64,000 nucleotides of DNA from Candidatus Kaistia colombiensis. Lineage in GTDB: Bacteria > Pseudomonadota > Alphaproteobacteria > Rhizobiales > Kaistiaceae. Position 1 is the stretch's first letter; every line of letters begins with the position of its first letter. The notes under the pieces were generated by a model. That model saw only the letters and a program-made list of their open reading frames with translations. It had not been told where the DNA came from and did no database searches. Made by a program: the position numbers and the translations under genes. This document shows, piece by piece, positions 26,730 through 36,191 of the stretch. Location: assembly GCA_029203105.1 (NCBI GenBank), contig CP119318.1:263001-327000 (forward strand), given 5' to 3'.

Positions 26730-27523
26730 TCGAGCTTTCCAATCTCTCCGTCATCTTCGGACGCGGCACGCCGCTCGAGAAGCAGGCGCTGTCGGGCCTC
26801 GACCTCGCGATCGAAGCCGGCTCCTTCGTCACCGTGATCGGCTCGAACGGCGCCGGCAAGTCGACCATGCTCGGCGTGCTCGCCGGCGACGTCATCCCGA
26901 CCTCGGGCCGCGTCGCCATCGGCGGCCGCGACGTCACCCGCATCGCCACGGCGCAGCGGGCCAAATATGTCGCCCGCGTCTTCCAGGACCCGCTGACCGG
27001 CAGCTGCGGCGCGCTGACGATCCAGGAAAACCTGGCCCTCGCCGCGGCGCGCGGCAGCCGTCGCGGCTTCGGCCTCGCCATCGGCAGCAATCGGCGCGAA
27101 GAATTCCGCTCGCGCGTCGCCGAACTGAAGCTCGGCCTCGAGAACCGGATGGATGACCGGATGGACCTCTTGTCCGGCGGCCAGCGCCAAGCGCTGTCGC
27201 TGGTGATGGCGACGCTGGCCGGCAGCGAGGTGCTGCTGCTCGACGAGCATACCGCCGCCCTCGACCCCGGCATGGCCGAATTCGTGATGGAGCTGACCCA
27301 GTCCCTGGTCGAAAAGCACAAGCTGACGACGCTGATGGTCACCCATTCAATGCGGCAGGCGCTCGACTACGGCACCCGCACCGTCATGCTGCATGGCGGC
27401 AAGGTCATCCTCGACGTCGTCGGCGACAACCGCAAGAACCTGACGATCGAGGACCTGATCGAGATGTTCCGCCGCGCCCGTGGCGGCGAGACGCTCGACG
27501 ACGACGCGCTGCTGGTGAGCTGA
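26726..27523 (+). CDS. ABC transporter ATP-binding protein (TrpZ-like)
   Basis: A 265-residue single-domain ATPase: Walker A GSNGAGKST, Q-loop in ARVFQDPLTG, signature LLSGGQRQALSLVMA, Walker B VLLLDEHTAALD and the switch histidine in LMVTHSMRQAL. With the permease and the binding protein at 24578 it forms a complete importer. A small perfect hairpin follows 28 bp after the stop. Confidence 0.88.
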   Translation: MIELSNLSVIFGRGTPLEKQALSGLDLAIEAGSFVTVIGSNGAGKSTMLGVLAGDVIPTSGRVAIGGRDVTRIATAQRAKYVARVFQDPLTGSCGALTIQENLALAAARGSRRGFGLAIGSNRREEFRSRVAELKLGLENRMDDRMDLLSGGQRQALSLVMATLAGSEVLLLDEHTAALDPGMAEFVMELTQSLVEKHKLTTLMVTHSMRQALDYGTRTVMLHGGKVILDVVGDNRKNLTIEDLIEMFRRARGGETLDDDALLVS

Positions 27524-27550
27524 GCGCGGGCACGGGCCCCCTCGGAAGCA

Positions 27551-27573
27551 CACCTCTCCCTCAGGGAGAGGTG
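27551..27573. terminator. Hairpin between convergent genes
   Basis: CACCTCTCCCT and AGGGAGAGGTG form a perfect inverted repeat around one base. No T-run is evident. It may terminate transcription or be a short dispersed palindrome. Confidence 0.45.
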
Positions 27574-27626
27574 AGGATAATCGCCGGACCCGTTCTCCAC
27601 GGGACCGGCTTAGCACGTCTCTGCCG

Positions 27627-28673
27627 CTACGCCAGCACCGCCCCAAACGTCTCCGGCTGGACCGGCCCGCCGGTCTCGATCGACTTGTAGGCCGCCTCGA
27701 CCAGGGCGAAGGTGTTCAGGTTGTCGTGGCCCGACGTTGCCGGCGCGCTGCCGGCGTCAAGACTGTCGAGCCAATGGCGCTGGGTCGAGACGACACTGTC
27801 CTGGATCAGCAGCCAGGGCTCGCCACCCCATGAAAGCGGTTTTGGCGCGGCGATTTCGGTAAAGTTGCCCTCGGGCGAGGTGACGACCAGCCGGCAATCG
27901 GCCTCGACCCGGATCGAGCCCTTGGTGCCCTCGAAATGAATCAGCGTCTGCGGGAACAGGTCCGGCTCCTGCCGGCTGGCATAGCTGCATTCGGAAACGC
28001 TGACCGCGCCATTGGCGTGGCGCATCATCACCGTCGCCTGGTCCTCGCCCTTGATGCCCGACTTGATCGCCTGGCTCAGGCAATAGACGCTCTCCGCCTC
28101 GCCCATGAACACGCGGGCGACGTCGAGCACATGCACGCCGATATCGAGCAGGACGAAACGCTCGACCTCGGCCAGATAGGGCTGGCCCTTGTAGATGTCG
28201 TAACCGGTGCGGAAGGCGAAGCGGCCCCAGGTCGGCTCGCCCAGAACGCCCGAGCGGGCAATCTCGGCGGCGCGCAGCAGCGGCGCCTGGAAGCGGAAGT
28301 TCTCGTGCACCATCAGCGGCCGGCCGGCCTTGTCCATAGCGTCGACCAGGGCACAGCAATCTGCCCAGTCGGGCGCCAGCGGCTTCTGCACAATCGCGGC
28401 CACCCCGTGCCGGGCACAGGCTTCGACCAGCTTACGGTGCGACGGCGCCGTGGTGACGATGTCGACGAAATCCGGCTTCTCCGCCTCCAGCATCCGTTCG
28501 AAATCGTCGTAGAAAGCCGGAATGCCGAAATCGGCCGCCGCGACGGCGGCCTTCTCGCGATCCACGTCGCAGACCGCGACAATTCTCGCCCGGTCTCCCA
28601 GTTCCCGCCAGGCGTTCAGATGATTGCGCGCAAAAAAACCGCACCCGACAAGGGCGCCCCTGCGAAGTGTCAT
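27627..28673 (-). CDS. Gfo/Idh/MocA family oxidoreductase
   Basis: A 348-residue predicted NAD(P)-dependent dehydrogenase. The Rossmann start is GALVGCGFFARNHLNAW, the catalytic-lysine motif reads QKP (AAIVQKPLAPDW), and the C-terminal domain has LLDIGVHVLDVARVFMGE, whose DxGxHxxD is the family metal/substrate motif. ATG 28673 follows GGGAGAGAG. It stands alone, convergent with the ATPase gene, so no substrate can be inferred from context. Confidence 0.87.
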   Translation of the reverse strand: MTLRRGALVGCGFFARNHLNAWRELGDRARIVAVCDVDREKAAVAAADFGIPAFYDDFERMLEAEKPDFVDIVTTAPSHRKLVEACARHGVAAIVQKPLAPDWADCCALVDAMDKAGRPLMVHENFRFQAPLLRAAEIARSGVLGEPTWGRFAFRTGYDIYKGQPYLAEVERFVLLDIGVHVLDVARVFMGEAESVYCLSQAIKSGIKGEDQATVMMRHANGAVSVSECSYASRQEPDLFPQTLIHFEGTKGSIRVEADCRLVVTSPEGNFTEIAAPKPLSWGGEPWLLIQDSVVSTQRHWLDSLDAGSAPATSGHDNLNTFALVEAAYKSIETGGPVQPETFGAVLA

Positions 28674-28794
28674 CGTCTCTCTCCCATGACCTTTTGGCCG
28701 GCGCCTTCGGCGCTTCTGCTCGGCATCAAGTCGAGCAGCCGCCCGCCCCAGCGTCAAGCTGGGGCAGCCGGAATTCAGGCGGGAAAGTCAGGCC

Positions 28795-29610
28795 TCAGTC
28801 GCGAAAAAGATCGACCGAAAAACGCTTCGACACGCCGAGGCCGACCGTGAACTGGTTCTCGCTGCCGGCGGTCGCCACGATCGGCGAATCCTTGGCGTCG
28901 CCGACGAAACGGTCGAAGCCGGCATCGGCGTTCAGGAACCAGTCCGGCTTGAACTCGTAGCGCGCCGAGGCCTTGAGGCCGACCGAATAGATGCCGCCGC
29001 CGGCATCATAGGCGGCGAGGTTGCCGCCGCTGGCGAGGCTCTCGGCTTCAGAGACGTTGAAATAGGTGCTGGTGAAGCCGCTCGAGCCGAAATTGGCGCG
29101 CGGGCCCAGCTTCAACTCGACCTGCTTGGTCGGCCGGACGATCGCATCGGCGCCGAAGCTGCCGACCACGCCGCTCGCCTCGCCGAAGGCGCCGCGAATC
29201 TCGCCCAGCACTTCCGCGCCATAGACCGGATCGAAGTTGAACTCATAGCCGGCCTTGACGCCGAGCTCGTAGGTCGCGTCGAGCTTGCGCGTGCCGGCAA
29301 GGCCCGGCTCGTCGCTCGGATCGCGCTCGCCGATGATGCGGAAGGACGGGCCGAAATTCAGCGCCGTCTTCGGGCCGCCGCCAAGCTCGAACACGCCCGG
29401 CAGGCGGAAATAGGACATCGAGACAATAGGATAGGGCGAGAACAACAGGTCCTTCGAACCGAGGAAGCGGGGCTCCACCTTGCCGCCGACGCCGAGCTCG
29501 ACGATGAGGTCGACATCGCCATAGGGCCGCCGCTCGGCAGCCTGGACGGAAACGGTTGTGGCAAGGGAAAGGAGGGAGGCGGCCAGCGCGCTGGCGGTCT
29601 GACGTCGCAT
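28795..29610 (-). CDS. MipA/OmpV-like outer-membrane protein
   Basis: A 271-residue predicted outer-membrane beta-barrel. The signal peptide MRRQTASALAASLLSLATTVSVQA starts at ATG 29610; the open frame runs on to 29673 without a good start. Alternating aromatic strands (IVSMSYFRLPGVFELGG, SVGLKASARYEFKPDWFLNA) and the C-terminal FTVGLGVSKRF are typical of MipA/OmpV scaffolding or porin-like proteins. Its precise role is not known. It is a single gene between two unrelated neighbours. Confidence 0.72.
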   Translation of the reverse strand: MRRQTASALAASLLSLATTVSVQAAERRPYGDVDLIVELGVGGKVEPRFLGSKDLLFSPYPIVSMSYFRLPGVFELGGGPKTALNFGPSFRIIGERDPSDEPGLAGTRKLDATYELGVKAGYEFNFDPVYGAEVLGEIRGAFGEASGVVGSFGADAIVRPTKQVELKLGPRANFGSSGFTSTYFNVSEAESLASGGNLAAYDAGGGIYSVGLKASARYEFKPDWFLNADAGFDRFVGDAKDSPIVATAGSENQFTVGLGVSKRFSVDLFRD

Positions 29611-29827
29611 CAAGGCAGGGGTACTCCGGAACGCACACTCGACTGGCAAACCACCCCGGGCAGCGATCACCACCGCCGGCTTGGTTAACCTCCTATCGCC
29701 AAAGCTGCTGAAGATTGCGTTACGACGCGACCACTACCGCACGGCGTAAATACGGGATCGGACGGCTTGCCGCAGCGTGAAACTGCGTATCCAATGGCCC
29801 CCTCGCAGCTGATCGATTGGGTCCAGC

Positions 29828-31276
29828 ATGCCTTCCACTTCCCCGGCCACGCCGCTTCATCGTATCGAGCAGGATTCCCTCGGTCCGGTCTCCCTCCCCG
29901 CCGACGCCTATTTTGGCGCGCAGACGGCCCGCGCGATGGAGAATTTCCGCATCTCCGGCACGCCGATCCGCCACTTTCCGGAACTGATCCGCGCGCTGGC
30001 GACGATCAAGCTGGCCGCCGCCCGCGCCAACCGGCAACTGGGTGATCTTTCCGACGAGAAATTCGCCGCGATCGAGCAGGCCTGTCTGGAGATCATCGCC
30101 GGCCGGTTCGACGACCAGTTTCCGCTCGACGTCTTTCAGGGCGGCGCCGGCACTTCGACCAACATGAACGCCAACGAAGTGATCGCCAATCGGGGGCTGG
30201 AAATCCTCGACCAGCCGCGCGGCCACTACGCGGCGCTGCACCCCAACAACGACGTCAACCTGTCGCAGTCGACCAACGACGTCTATCCGACAGCGATCCG
30301 GCTGGCCCTGCTGATGAGCTATGGCCGGCTCACCGAAGCGCTGGAACGGCTCGCCGTCGCCTTCGACGCCAAGGGCGGCGAATTCGCGTCCGTCATCAAG
30401 CTCGGCCGAACCCAGTTGCAGGACGCCGTGCCGATGACGCTCGGCCAGGAGTTCCAGGCCTTCGCCGTCACGCTGCGCGAGGATGAGCAGCGGATCGAAG
30501 AAGCATCGCGGCTGCTGCTCGAGGTCAATCTCGGCGGCACCGCCGTCGGCACCGGGATTACCGCCGATCCCGCCTATGCGGCGATCGTGGTGCGCGAACT
30601 CGGCGCGCTGACGAACCGGCCCTTCGTCGTGTCGCAGAATCTGATCGAAGCCTGCTGGGATACCGGCGCCTTCGTGTTGTTCTCCGCCACGCTGAAGCGG
30701 ACGGCGGTGAAGCTCTCGAAGATCGCCAACGATCTCCGCCTGCTGTCGAGCGGCCCGCGCGGCGGCCTCGGCGAGATCAACCTGCCGGCGCAGCAGCCGG
30801 GTTCCTCGATCATGCCGGGCAAGGTCAATCCGGTCATCCCGGAAGTGGTCAACCAGGTGGCGTTTCACGTCATCGGCGCCGATCTGACCGTGACGCTCGC
30901 AGCCGAGGCCGGCCAGTTGCAGCTGAACGCCATGGAGCCGGTGATTGTCTTCAGCCTGCTGCAATCGCTGTCGCTGATGACCAATGCCGTCAACACGCTG
31001 ACGGAGAAATGCGTCGTCGATATCACTGCCAACCCGGAGACATGCCGCAAGAATCTCGAAGCGAGTACGGCGCTCGCCACCGGGCTGGTGTCCCTGATCG
31101 GCTATGAACGGGCAGCGCAACTGGCCAAGGAAATCCTGGCGACGGGCAAGACATTGCGCGAATTGTTGACCGACGACCCTCTCCTGCCGGACGAGCTGAT
31201 CGAGCAGGTCTTCGACCTCGACGCGTTGACCCGCCCTTCCCGGCTGCGGCGACATCCGCCGGCCGTCAGCCGATAG
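29828..31276 (+). CDS. aspA: Aspartate ammonia-lyase
   Basis: A 482-residue member of the aspartase/fumarase superfamily: L-aspartate to fumarate plus ammonia. The family signature is GSSIMPGKVNP. The residues after it, VIPEVVNQVAFHVIG, and the segments LPADAYFGAQTARAMENF and GRTQLQDAVPMTLGQEF match aspartases rather than fumarase C (which has TQCEAL there). Length matches E. coli AspA (478). It may feed amino-acid carbon into the TCA cycle. It is a single gene with no close operon partner. Confidence 0.9.
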   Translation: MPSTSPATPLHRIEQDSLGPVSLPADAYFGAQTARAMENFRISGTPIRHFPELIRALATIKLAAARANRQLGDLSDEKFAAIEQACLEIIAGRFDDQFPLDVFQGGAGTSTNMNANEVIANRGLEILDQPRGHYAALHPNNDVNLSQSTNDVYPTAIRLALLMSYGRLTEALERLAVAFDAKGGEFASVIKLGRTQLQDAVPMTLGQEFQAFAVTLREDEQRIEEASRLLLEVNLGGTAVGTGITADPAYAAIVVRELGALTNRPFVVSQNLIEACWDTGAFVLFSATLKRTAVKLSKIANDLRLLSSGPRGGLGEINLPAQQPGSSIMPGKVNPVIPEVVNQVAFHVIGADLTVTLAAEAGQLQLNAMEPVIVFSLLQSLSLMTNAVNTLTEKCVVDITANPETCRKNLEASTALATGLVSLIGYERAAQLAKEILATGKTLRELLTDDPLLPDELIEQVFDLDALTRPSRLRRHPPAVSR

Positions 31277-31463
31277 CGGGCGTCGCCGGATCCGGTCGGA
31301 TGATCAGCTACGCACGGGCGCTCCGACCGCGGCTATCCAGTCACTCGCCGAGAGTGACCTTGCCGCCCCGCCGCCAGTGTCGAAGTTCAGCCCAGACCGA
31401 AGGCGCTCGCTCAAAAGAATCTGTCAAATAAAGACGCAGCGCGCCTTCGCATCAGAATTGGAA

Positions 31464-31475
31464 TACGCTAGCGTA
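31464..31475. promoter_or_regulatory. Perfect 12-bp palindrome before DUF3300 gene
   Basis: TACGCTAGCGTA lies 38 bp upstream of the DUF3300 start codon. It could be an operator; no regulator gene is adjacent. Confidence 0.3.
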
Positions 31476-31513
31476 ACGCAAAATAGATGCTCTCGTGACT
31501 GAACCCCAGGGGG

Positions 31514-32872
31514 ATGCAAATGCTTGCTATCTCACGCGGCGCCGGCTTGCGGACGATCGGCTTCATCTTCCTCACGGCGAGCTCGCTCGCCACAACTGCG
31601 GTCTCCGCCCGCGCGGCGGAGCCGCCGGCGACACAGGCGCAGCCACCGGCGAGCACCACGCCGACGCCAGCCCAGGCTGCCCCGGCCCAGCCTGCCCCAG
31701 ACGATATCTTCACGCAGCAGGAGCTGCGCAAGCTGCTGGCGCCCTTCGCGCTTTACCCGGACGCGCTGCTGGCGCAATTGCTCCCCGCCTGCGCCTATCC
31801 GGTCGACATCGTCCAAGCGTCGCGCTGGCTCGACAAGAACAAGGCCGCCGTCGCCAAGAGCGATTTCTCCGGCGCCGATGCGCAGAACTGGGACCCGACC
31901 GTCAAGGCGCTCGTCCGCTTCCCGGACATCATCGCCAAGCTCAACAACGACCTCGACATGACGACGGATCTCGGCGACGCATTCGTCAACCAGCCGGACG
32001 ACGTCGCAGCCATGATCCAGGATCTTCGCCGCGAGGCGCAGAAGGCCGGATCGCTCAAGACCAACAAGCAGCAGAAGGTCACGGTGCAGGACCAGGGCGG
32101 CACCAACTATGTCGCCATCGAGCCGGCGGATCCGGGCGTGATCTACGTACCCACCTACGATCCCCAGACCGTCTATTACGACAGCGGCGATGCCTACGCA
32201 GCCGGCATCCTCGGTCTTGGCGCCGGCATCGCCATCGGCATCGCGATCGACAATGTCTGGGACTGGGGCCGCGGCTGGGTCTACCCACCGCGCTGGCCGG
32301 GATATCCCGGCTACCGGCCGGGCGGCGACATCAACATCGGCAATGACATCAATATCGGCGGCGGCACCCGGCCCTGGCGGCCGGACGCGGACCGCTATCG
32401 GCCTGGCCAGGGCACGAAGCCCGGTCTCGCCAACCGGCCGAACGGACCGAGCGCCGGCAATCGCCCCGGCGCAGGCAACCGGCCGGGCGCGGAACGGCCA
32501 AATGCCGGCAACCGGCCGGACATCGGCAACCGGCCCGACACCGGAAATCGCCCCAATGCCGGCAATAGGCCCGAGCGGCCCGCCAATGCCAGCAAGGGGC
32601 AGCGACCCGGTTCCGGCGCCAAGAAGCAGGCCGCGAACCGCCCGGCCAAGAATACCGCCTTCAGCAACGCGAAGATGGGCGGTAAGGGATCGAAGGCCGT
32701 CTCCAACCGCGGCGCCTCCAGCCGGAAGTCGGTCGCTCGGCCGCAGATGTATCGGGGTGGCGGCGGCCGGCCGCAGATGCACCGCGGCGGCGGTGGGCGA
32801 CCGCAGATGCATCGCGGCGGCGGCGGTCGTCCGCAAATGCATCGCGGTGGCGGTGGACGCGGTCGACGCTGA
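31514..32872 (+). CDS. DUF3300 domain envelope protein with repeat-rich C-terminus
   Basis: A 452-residue protein. The signal peptide ends near AARAAEPP, followed by a Pro/Ala/Gln/Thr linker. The DUF3300 domain (about residues 62-240) has LRKLLAPFALYPDALLAQLL, YPVDIVQASRWL and DPGVIYVPTYDPQTVYY. A hydrophobic glycine-rich segment (GILGLGAGIAIGIAI) precedes a low-complexity tail of NRP-type repeats and four RPQMHRGGGG repeats. The function of the domain is unknown; it is probably periplasmic. It lies 11 bp before a DUF2950 gene, a pairing seen in many proteobacteria. Confidence 0.82.
   Translation: MQMLAISRGAGLRTIGFIFLTASSLATTAVSARAAEPPATQAQPPASTTPTPAQAAPAQPAPDDIFTQQELRKLLAPFALYPDALLAQLLPACAYPVDIVQASRWLDKNKAAVAKSDFSGADAQNWDPTVKALVRFPDIIAKLNNDLDMTTDLGDAFVNQPDDVAAMIQDLRREAQKAGSLKTNKQQKVTVQDQGGTNYVAIEPADPGVIYVPTYDPQTVYYDSGDAYAAGILGLGAGIAIGIAIDNVWDWGRGWVYPPRWPGYPGYRPGGDINIGNDINIGGGTRPWRPDADRYRPGQGTKPGLANRPNGPSAGNRPGAGNRPGAERPNAGNRPDIGNRPDTGNRPNAGNRPERPANASKGQRPGSGAKKQAANRPAKNTAFSNAKMGGKGSKAVSNRGASSRKSVARPQMYRGGGGRPQMHRGGGGRPQMHRGGGGRPQMHRGGGGRGRR
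32738..32857 (+). repeat. Four 30-bp tandem repeats in the DUF3300 gene
   Basis: Units start at 32738, 32768, 32798 and 32828. Each encodes RPQM(Y/H)RGGGG. They differ at a few third positions, so the array is not brand new. Copy number may vary between strains. Confidence 0.85.
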
Positions 32873-32883
32873 GGAGAACGGTC

Positions 32884-33795
32884 ATGCAGAAGTTTGCCCT
32901 ATCCACGCTTGGCGCCCTGCTCGCGAGCATTGCCCTGTTCGCCCAGCCCGTCCGCGCGCAGCAGGTCTTCCCCTCGCCCGAGGCCGCCTCGTCGGCGCTT
33001 GTCGATGCGGCGAAGACGCCTGAAAAAGGCATGCTGGACAAGATCTTCGGTTCCGGCGCGCAGGAACTGATCGCGTCCGGCGACGAGGCGGTCGACAGAC
33101 AGCGACTGTCCGATTTTCTCGACCTCGCGAGCCAGGGGAGCAAGGTGGTCGACGGCGACGGCGGCACCAAGGTCCTGACATACGGCGCCGACCAGTGGCC
33201 GTTCCCGATTCCGCTCAAGCCGGACGGCGGCGGCTGGACCTTCGACCTCGCAGCCGGCAAGGAACAGATCGCCGACATGGCGATCGGGCAGAACGAACTG
33301 GTGGCGATCGGCGCCTGCGACGACTATGTCGCCGCGCAGAACGAATATTTCCGCACGCTGCATGACGACGAGCCGGTGCAGCAATTCGCGCGACGGCTGG
33401 TCAGCTCGCCCGGCCAGCATGACGGGCTCTACTGGGAGCCCGAAACCTCGACTGACATCAGCCCGCTCGGCGACCGGATCGTGGCGGCCGCCGTCCGGAT
33501 CAGCGACGATCCCTCCATCCCCGGCTCCTATCACGGCTATCGCTATCACATCCTGACGCGGCAGGGCCCCGCAGCGCCAGGAGGCGCGTATGACTATCTC
33601 GTCAAGGACAGGATGCTGGCCGGCTTCGCGCTCGTCGCCTATCCGCAGACATGGGGCGAGACGGGCATCATGACGTTCCTGTGCGACCAGCGCGGCAATG
33701 TCTACCAGCGCAATCTCGGCGCCTCGACCGGCGAGACCGCGCCGAAGATCCGCAGTTTCAATCCCGGCGCCGACTGGGATCCAGTCAAGCCCTAG
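32884..33795 (+). CDS. DUF2950 family secreted protein
   Basis: A 303-residue protein with signal peptide MQKFALSTLGALLASIALFA cut near VRAQQ. Family features are FPSPEAASSALVDAAKTP at the mature start, a central WPFPIPLKPDGGGWTFD, and GDYVAAQ-like CDDYVAAQNEYF. The function is unknown. It is 11 bp after the DUF3300 gene and almost certainly co-transcribed with it, so the two probably act in the same envelope process. Confidence 0.85.
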   Translation: MQKFALSTLGALLASIALFAQPVRAQQVFPSPEAASSALVDAAKTPEKGMLDKIFGSGAQELIASGDEAVDRQRLSDFLDLASQGSKVVDGDGGTKVLTYGADQWPFPIPLKPDGGGWTFDLAAGKEQIADMAIGQNELVAIGACDDYVAAQNEYFRTLHDDEPVQQFARRLVSSPGQHDGLYWEPETSTDISPLGDRIVAAAVRISDDPSIPGSYHGYRYHILTRQGPAAPGGAYDYLVKDRMLAGFALVAYPQTWGETGIMTFLCDQRGNVYQRNLGASTGETAPKIRSFNPGADWDPVKP

Positions 33796-33900
33796 GGGCT
33801 CGACGACGGACGGCGTCAGATCGTCTGGTCAGCCGGATCCGGCGTTTGCCGCTCCGGCCGCCAGCTGTTCGCGAACGCGATGTGGAAGCGGGCCCGACAC

Positions 33901-34332
33901 TCAGGCGGGGCGGACGATGCCCTTCTTGAGGATCAGATTGCCATACTGGCGCGTCTCGCCGGTCTGGACGATGGCGTAGCCGGCATTGGCGCGCTCATAG
34001 AAGGCAAAGCGTTCGAGCGAGTGGACCTTGTGCGACGGCTCATGACGCTGCACGATCTGCTCGAACTCGTCGACGATCGGCTCACGCCGGTCGGGATCGC
34101 CCACCACCTGCATCGAGATCGCGGCGACATCGTCATACTGATCGAGCGGCAGCAGCGACAGGATCGCGTCGAGCACCTGCGGCGCGGTGGCCGCGTCAAT
34201 CCGGATCAACTCCGGACCGGCGCTGGTGCCTGGATAATTCGCGTCGACGATGGTGATCTCGTCGCCATGGCCCATGGCGCGCAGCGTCCAAAGCAGATCC
34301 GGCGAGAGAATGGGCGAGAGTCCCTTGAGCAT
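33901..34332 (-). CDS. fucU: RbsD/FucU family L-fucose mutarotase
   Basis: A 143-residue cytoplasmic sugar mutarotase. MLKGLSPILSPDLLWTLRAMGHGDEI carries the catalytic-histidine region (HGDEI), and FAFYERANAGYAIVQTGE and YGNLILKKG match FucU more closely than RbsD. It interconverts the anomers of fucose-type sugars. It is the last gene of the leftward eight-gene operon, 183 bp after the dehydratase gene, and points to a fucose- or galactose-configured substrate for the pathway. Confidence 0.85.
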   Translation of the reverse strand: MLKGLSPILSPDLLWTLRAMGHGDEITIVDANYPGTSAGPELIRIDAATAPQVLDAILSLLPLDQYDDVAAISMQVVGDPDRREPIVDEFEQIVQRHEPSHKVHSLERFAFYERANAGYAIVQTGETRQYGNLILKKGIVRPA

Positions 34333-34515
34333 GTCTTGTCCTTCAATGCGGGTGGCGGGGTGGCCCGACGGCGGGGTCCGCTCCGGCCGATGTGCGAAGC
34401 CGGAACGGACTCAACCGCGCCCTCCCCTCGGGATCCTGATGCGCTTGCGCGCCGGCGCCTTCTGACGGAACGCAGGGTTAACAGGGGGCTAACAGGAAAT
34501 GGCGGACCGGGCGGC

Positions 34516-36069
34516 CTAGAACGTCGCCCCGATCTGCCAGGGCACGAACTCGTTGTCGCCATAGCCGAGCAGCTCCGACTTGCTCTTGTCGCCGGAAGCG
34601 ACCTCGAGGATGCGGTCGAAAATCTCCTGCCCCTTGGTCTCCAGCGACTTGCCGTCGAGCACGTCGCCGCCATTGATGTCCATGTCGTCGATCATCTTGG
34701 CGTAGATCTCGGAATTGGTGGCGATCTTGATCGACGGCGTCGGCTTGCAGCCATAGGCGGAACCGCGACCGGTGGTGAAGCAGAGGATATTGGCACCGCC
34801 CGCCACCTGGCCGGTCGCCGAGACCGGGTCGTAGCCGGGCGTATCCATGAAGACGAAGCCCTTCTCGGTCACCGGCTCGGCATAGCCATAGACCGCGGTC
34901 AGCGGCGAGGTGCCACCCTTGGCGGCGGCGCCGAGCGACTTCTCGAGAATCGTCGTCAACCCACCCTGCTTGTTGCCGGGCGACGGATTGTTGTTCATCT
35001 CCATGAGGTTACGTGCCGCGTAGTCCTCCCACCAATGGATGATGTCGACCAGCTTCTCGCCAACCTCGCGCGACACGGCGCGACGGGTGAGCAGGTGTTC
35101 GGCGCCGTAGATCTCGGGCGTCTCGGAAAGGATGGCGGTGCCGCCATTGCGCACCAGGATATCGGCGGCGACGCCGAGCGCCGGGTTGGCGGTGATGCCG
35201 GAATAGCCGTCCGAGCCGCCGCATTGCAGCGCCAGCATCAGCTCGCTCGCCGGCACCGTCTCGCGCTTGACGGCGTTGACGATCGGCAACATCGCCTTGA
35301 CCGCCTCGACGCCGGCATCGACCGTCTTCCTGGTGCCGCCGACTTCCTGGATGGTCATGGTGCGGAAGGTCTCGCTCTCCTCGACCTTGTACGCATCCTT
35401 GAAGCGCGGAATTTGAAAGCCCTCGCAGCCGAGGCCGACCATGACGACACCGCCCATGTTCGGATTGGTGGCATAGCCCCAGGTCGTGCGCTTCAGCGTG
35501 TCGAAGATCACGCCGCGATAGTCGATGACGCAGCCATTCGCCTGCTTCAGCGCCACGATGCCGTCGATATTGGGATAGTCGTTCAGGATGCCGGAGCGCT
35601 CGATCTCGGTGGCGATGAAGCCGGCCACTGTCGTCGAGCAATTCACCGAGGTGAGGATGCCGACATAGTTGCGCGTGCCGACCTTGCCGTTAGCACGGCG
35701 GTAACCCTGGAACGTCGCCTGGAATTCCTTCGGCACATATTGCGTCGGCACCACGCCCTCGCCGAAGGCATAGTCGCGCGCGAAGGCGCCATGCGCTTCG
35801 CCGATGCCGCAATTGTGCTCATGCACCCAGTCGCCGGCCGCGATGTCGGTCTTGGCGAAGCCGATGATCTGGCCGAACTTGCGGATCGGCTCGCCGGCCG
35901 CGATCGGCCGGATCGCAAACTTGTGCCCGCGCGGCACGCGCCGGGTAATGGTGGCGCCCTGCGCCGTCGTCATGCCGACATCGAGATTGCCAAGCGCGAC
36001 GGCGATGTTGTCCTCGCCATTGAGGAGAAGCGTGCGCGGCTGGGCCGAAATTGGGGCTGCCTCGTTCAT
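34516..36069 (-). CDS. UxaA family sugar-acid dehydratase
   Basis: A full-length 517-residue member of the altronate/galactarate dehydratase family. The N-terminal SAF domain (residues about 12-100) has DNIAVALGNLDVG, RGHKFAI and DWVHEHNCGIG. The catalytic part has YRRANGKVGTRNYVGIL, GLGCEGFQIPRF, LQCGGSDGYSGITANPALG and NPSPGNKQGG. It resembles E. coli UxaA somewhat more than GarD. It dehydrates a sugar acid to a 2-keto-3-deoxy acid. The neighbours suggest that the substrate is made from an imported sugar in the same operon; which acid is not determined. Confidence 0.85.
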   Translation of the reverse strand: MNEAAPISAQPRTLLLNGEDNIAVALGNLDVGMTTAQGATITRRVPRGHKFAIRPIAAGEPIRKFGQIIGFAKTDIAAGDWVHEHNCGIGEAHGAFARDYAFGEGVVPTQYVPKEFQATFQGYRRANGKVGTRNYVGILTSVNCSTTVAGFIATEIERSGILNDYPNIDGIVALKQANGCVIDYRGVIFDTLKRTTWGYATNPNMGGVVMVGLGCEGFQIPRFKDAYKVEESETFRTMTIQEVGGTRKTVDAGVEAVKAMLPIVNAVKRETVPASELMLALQCGGSDGYSGITANPALGVAADILVRNGGTAILSETPEIYGAEHLLTRRAVSREVGEKLVDIIHWWEDYAARNLMEMNNNPSPGNKQGGLTTILEKSLGAAAKGGTSPLTAVYGYAEPVTEKGFVFMDTPGYDPVSATGQVAGGANILCFTTGRGSAYGCKPTPSIKIATNSEIYAKMIDDMDINGGDVLDGKSLETKGQEIFDRILEVASGDKSKSELLGYGDNEFVPWQIGATF

Positions 36070-36191
36070 GGTACCGATCCTATCGCGGCTGCACCGGCAG
36101 CCGCCGTTGCGCGGGCCTTGAGGCGTCTTCGGGCGAAGCGGCTGCCGGCCCGCGTGAAGAAAACGCGATCTGACAATGAGTTGGTGACAGT

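Noticed and set aside
29828..31276. Fumarase class II as the identity of this gene
   Set aside because: After the shared GSSIMPGKVNP signature it has VIPEVVNQ as in aspartases, and overall similarity to E. coli AspA is clear.
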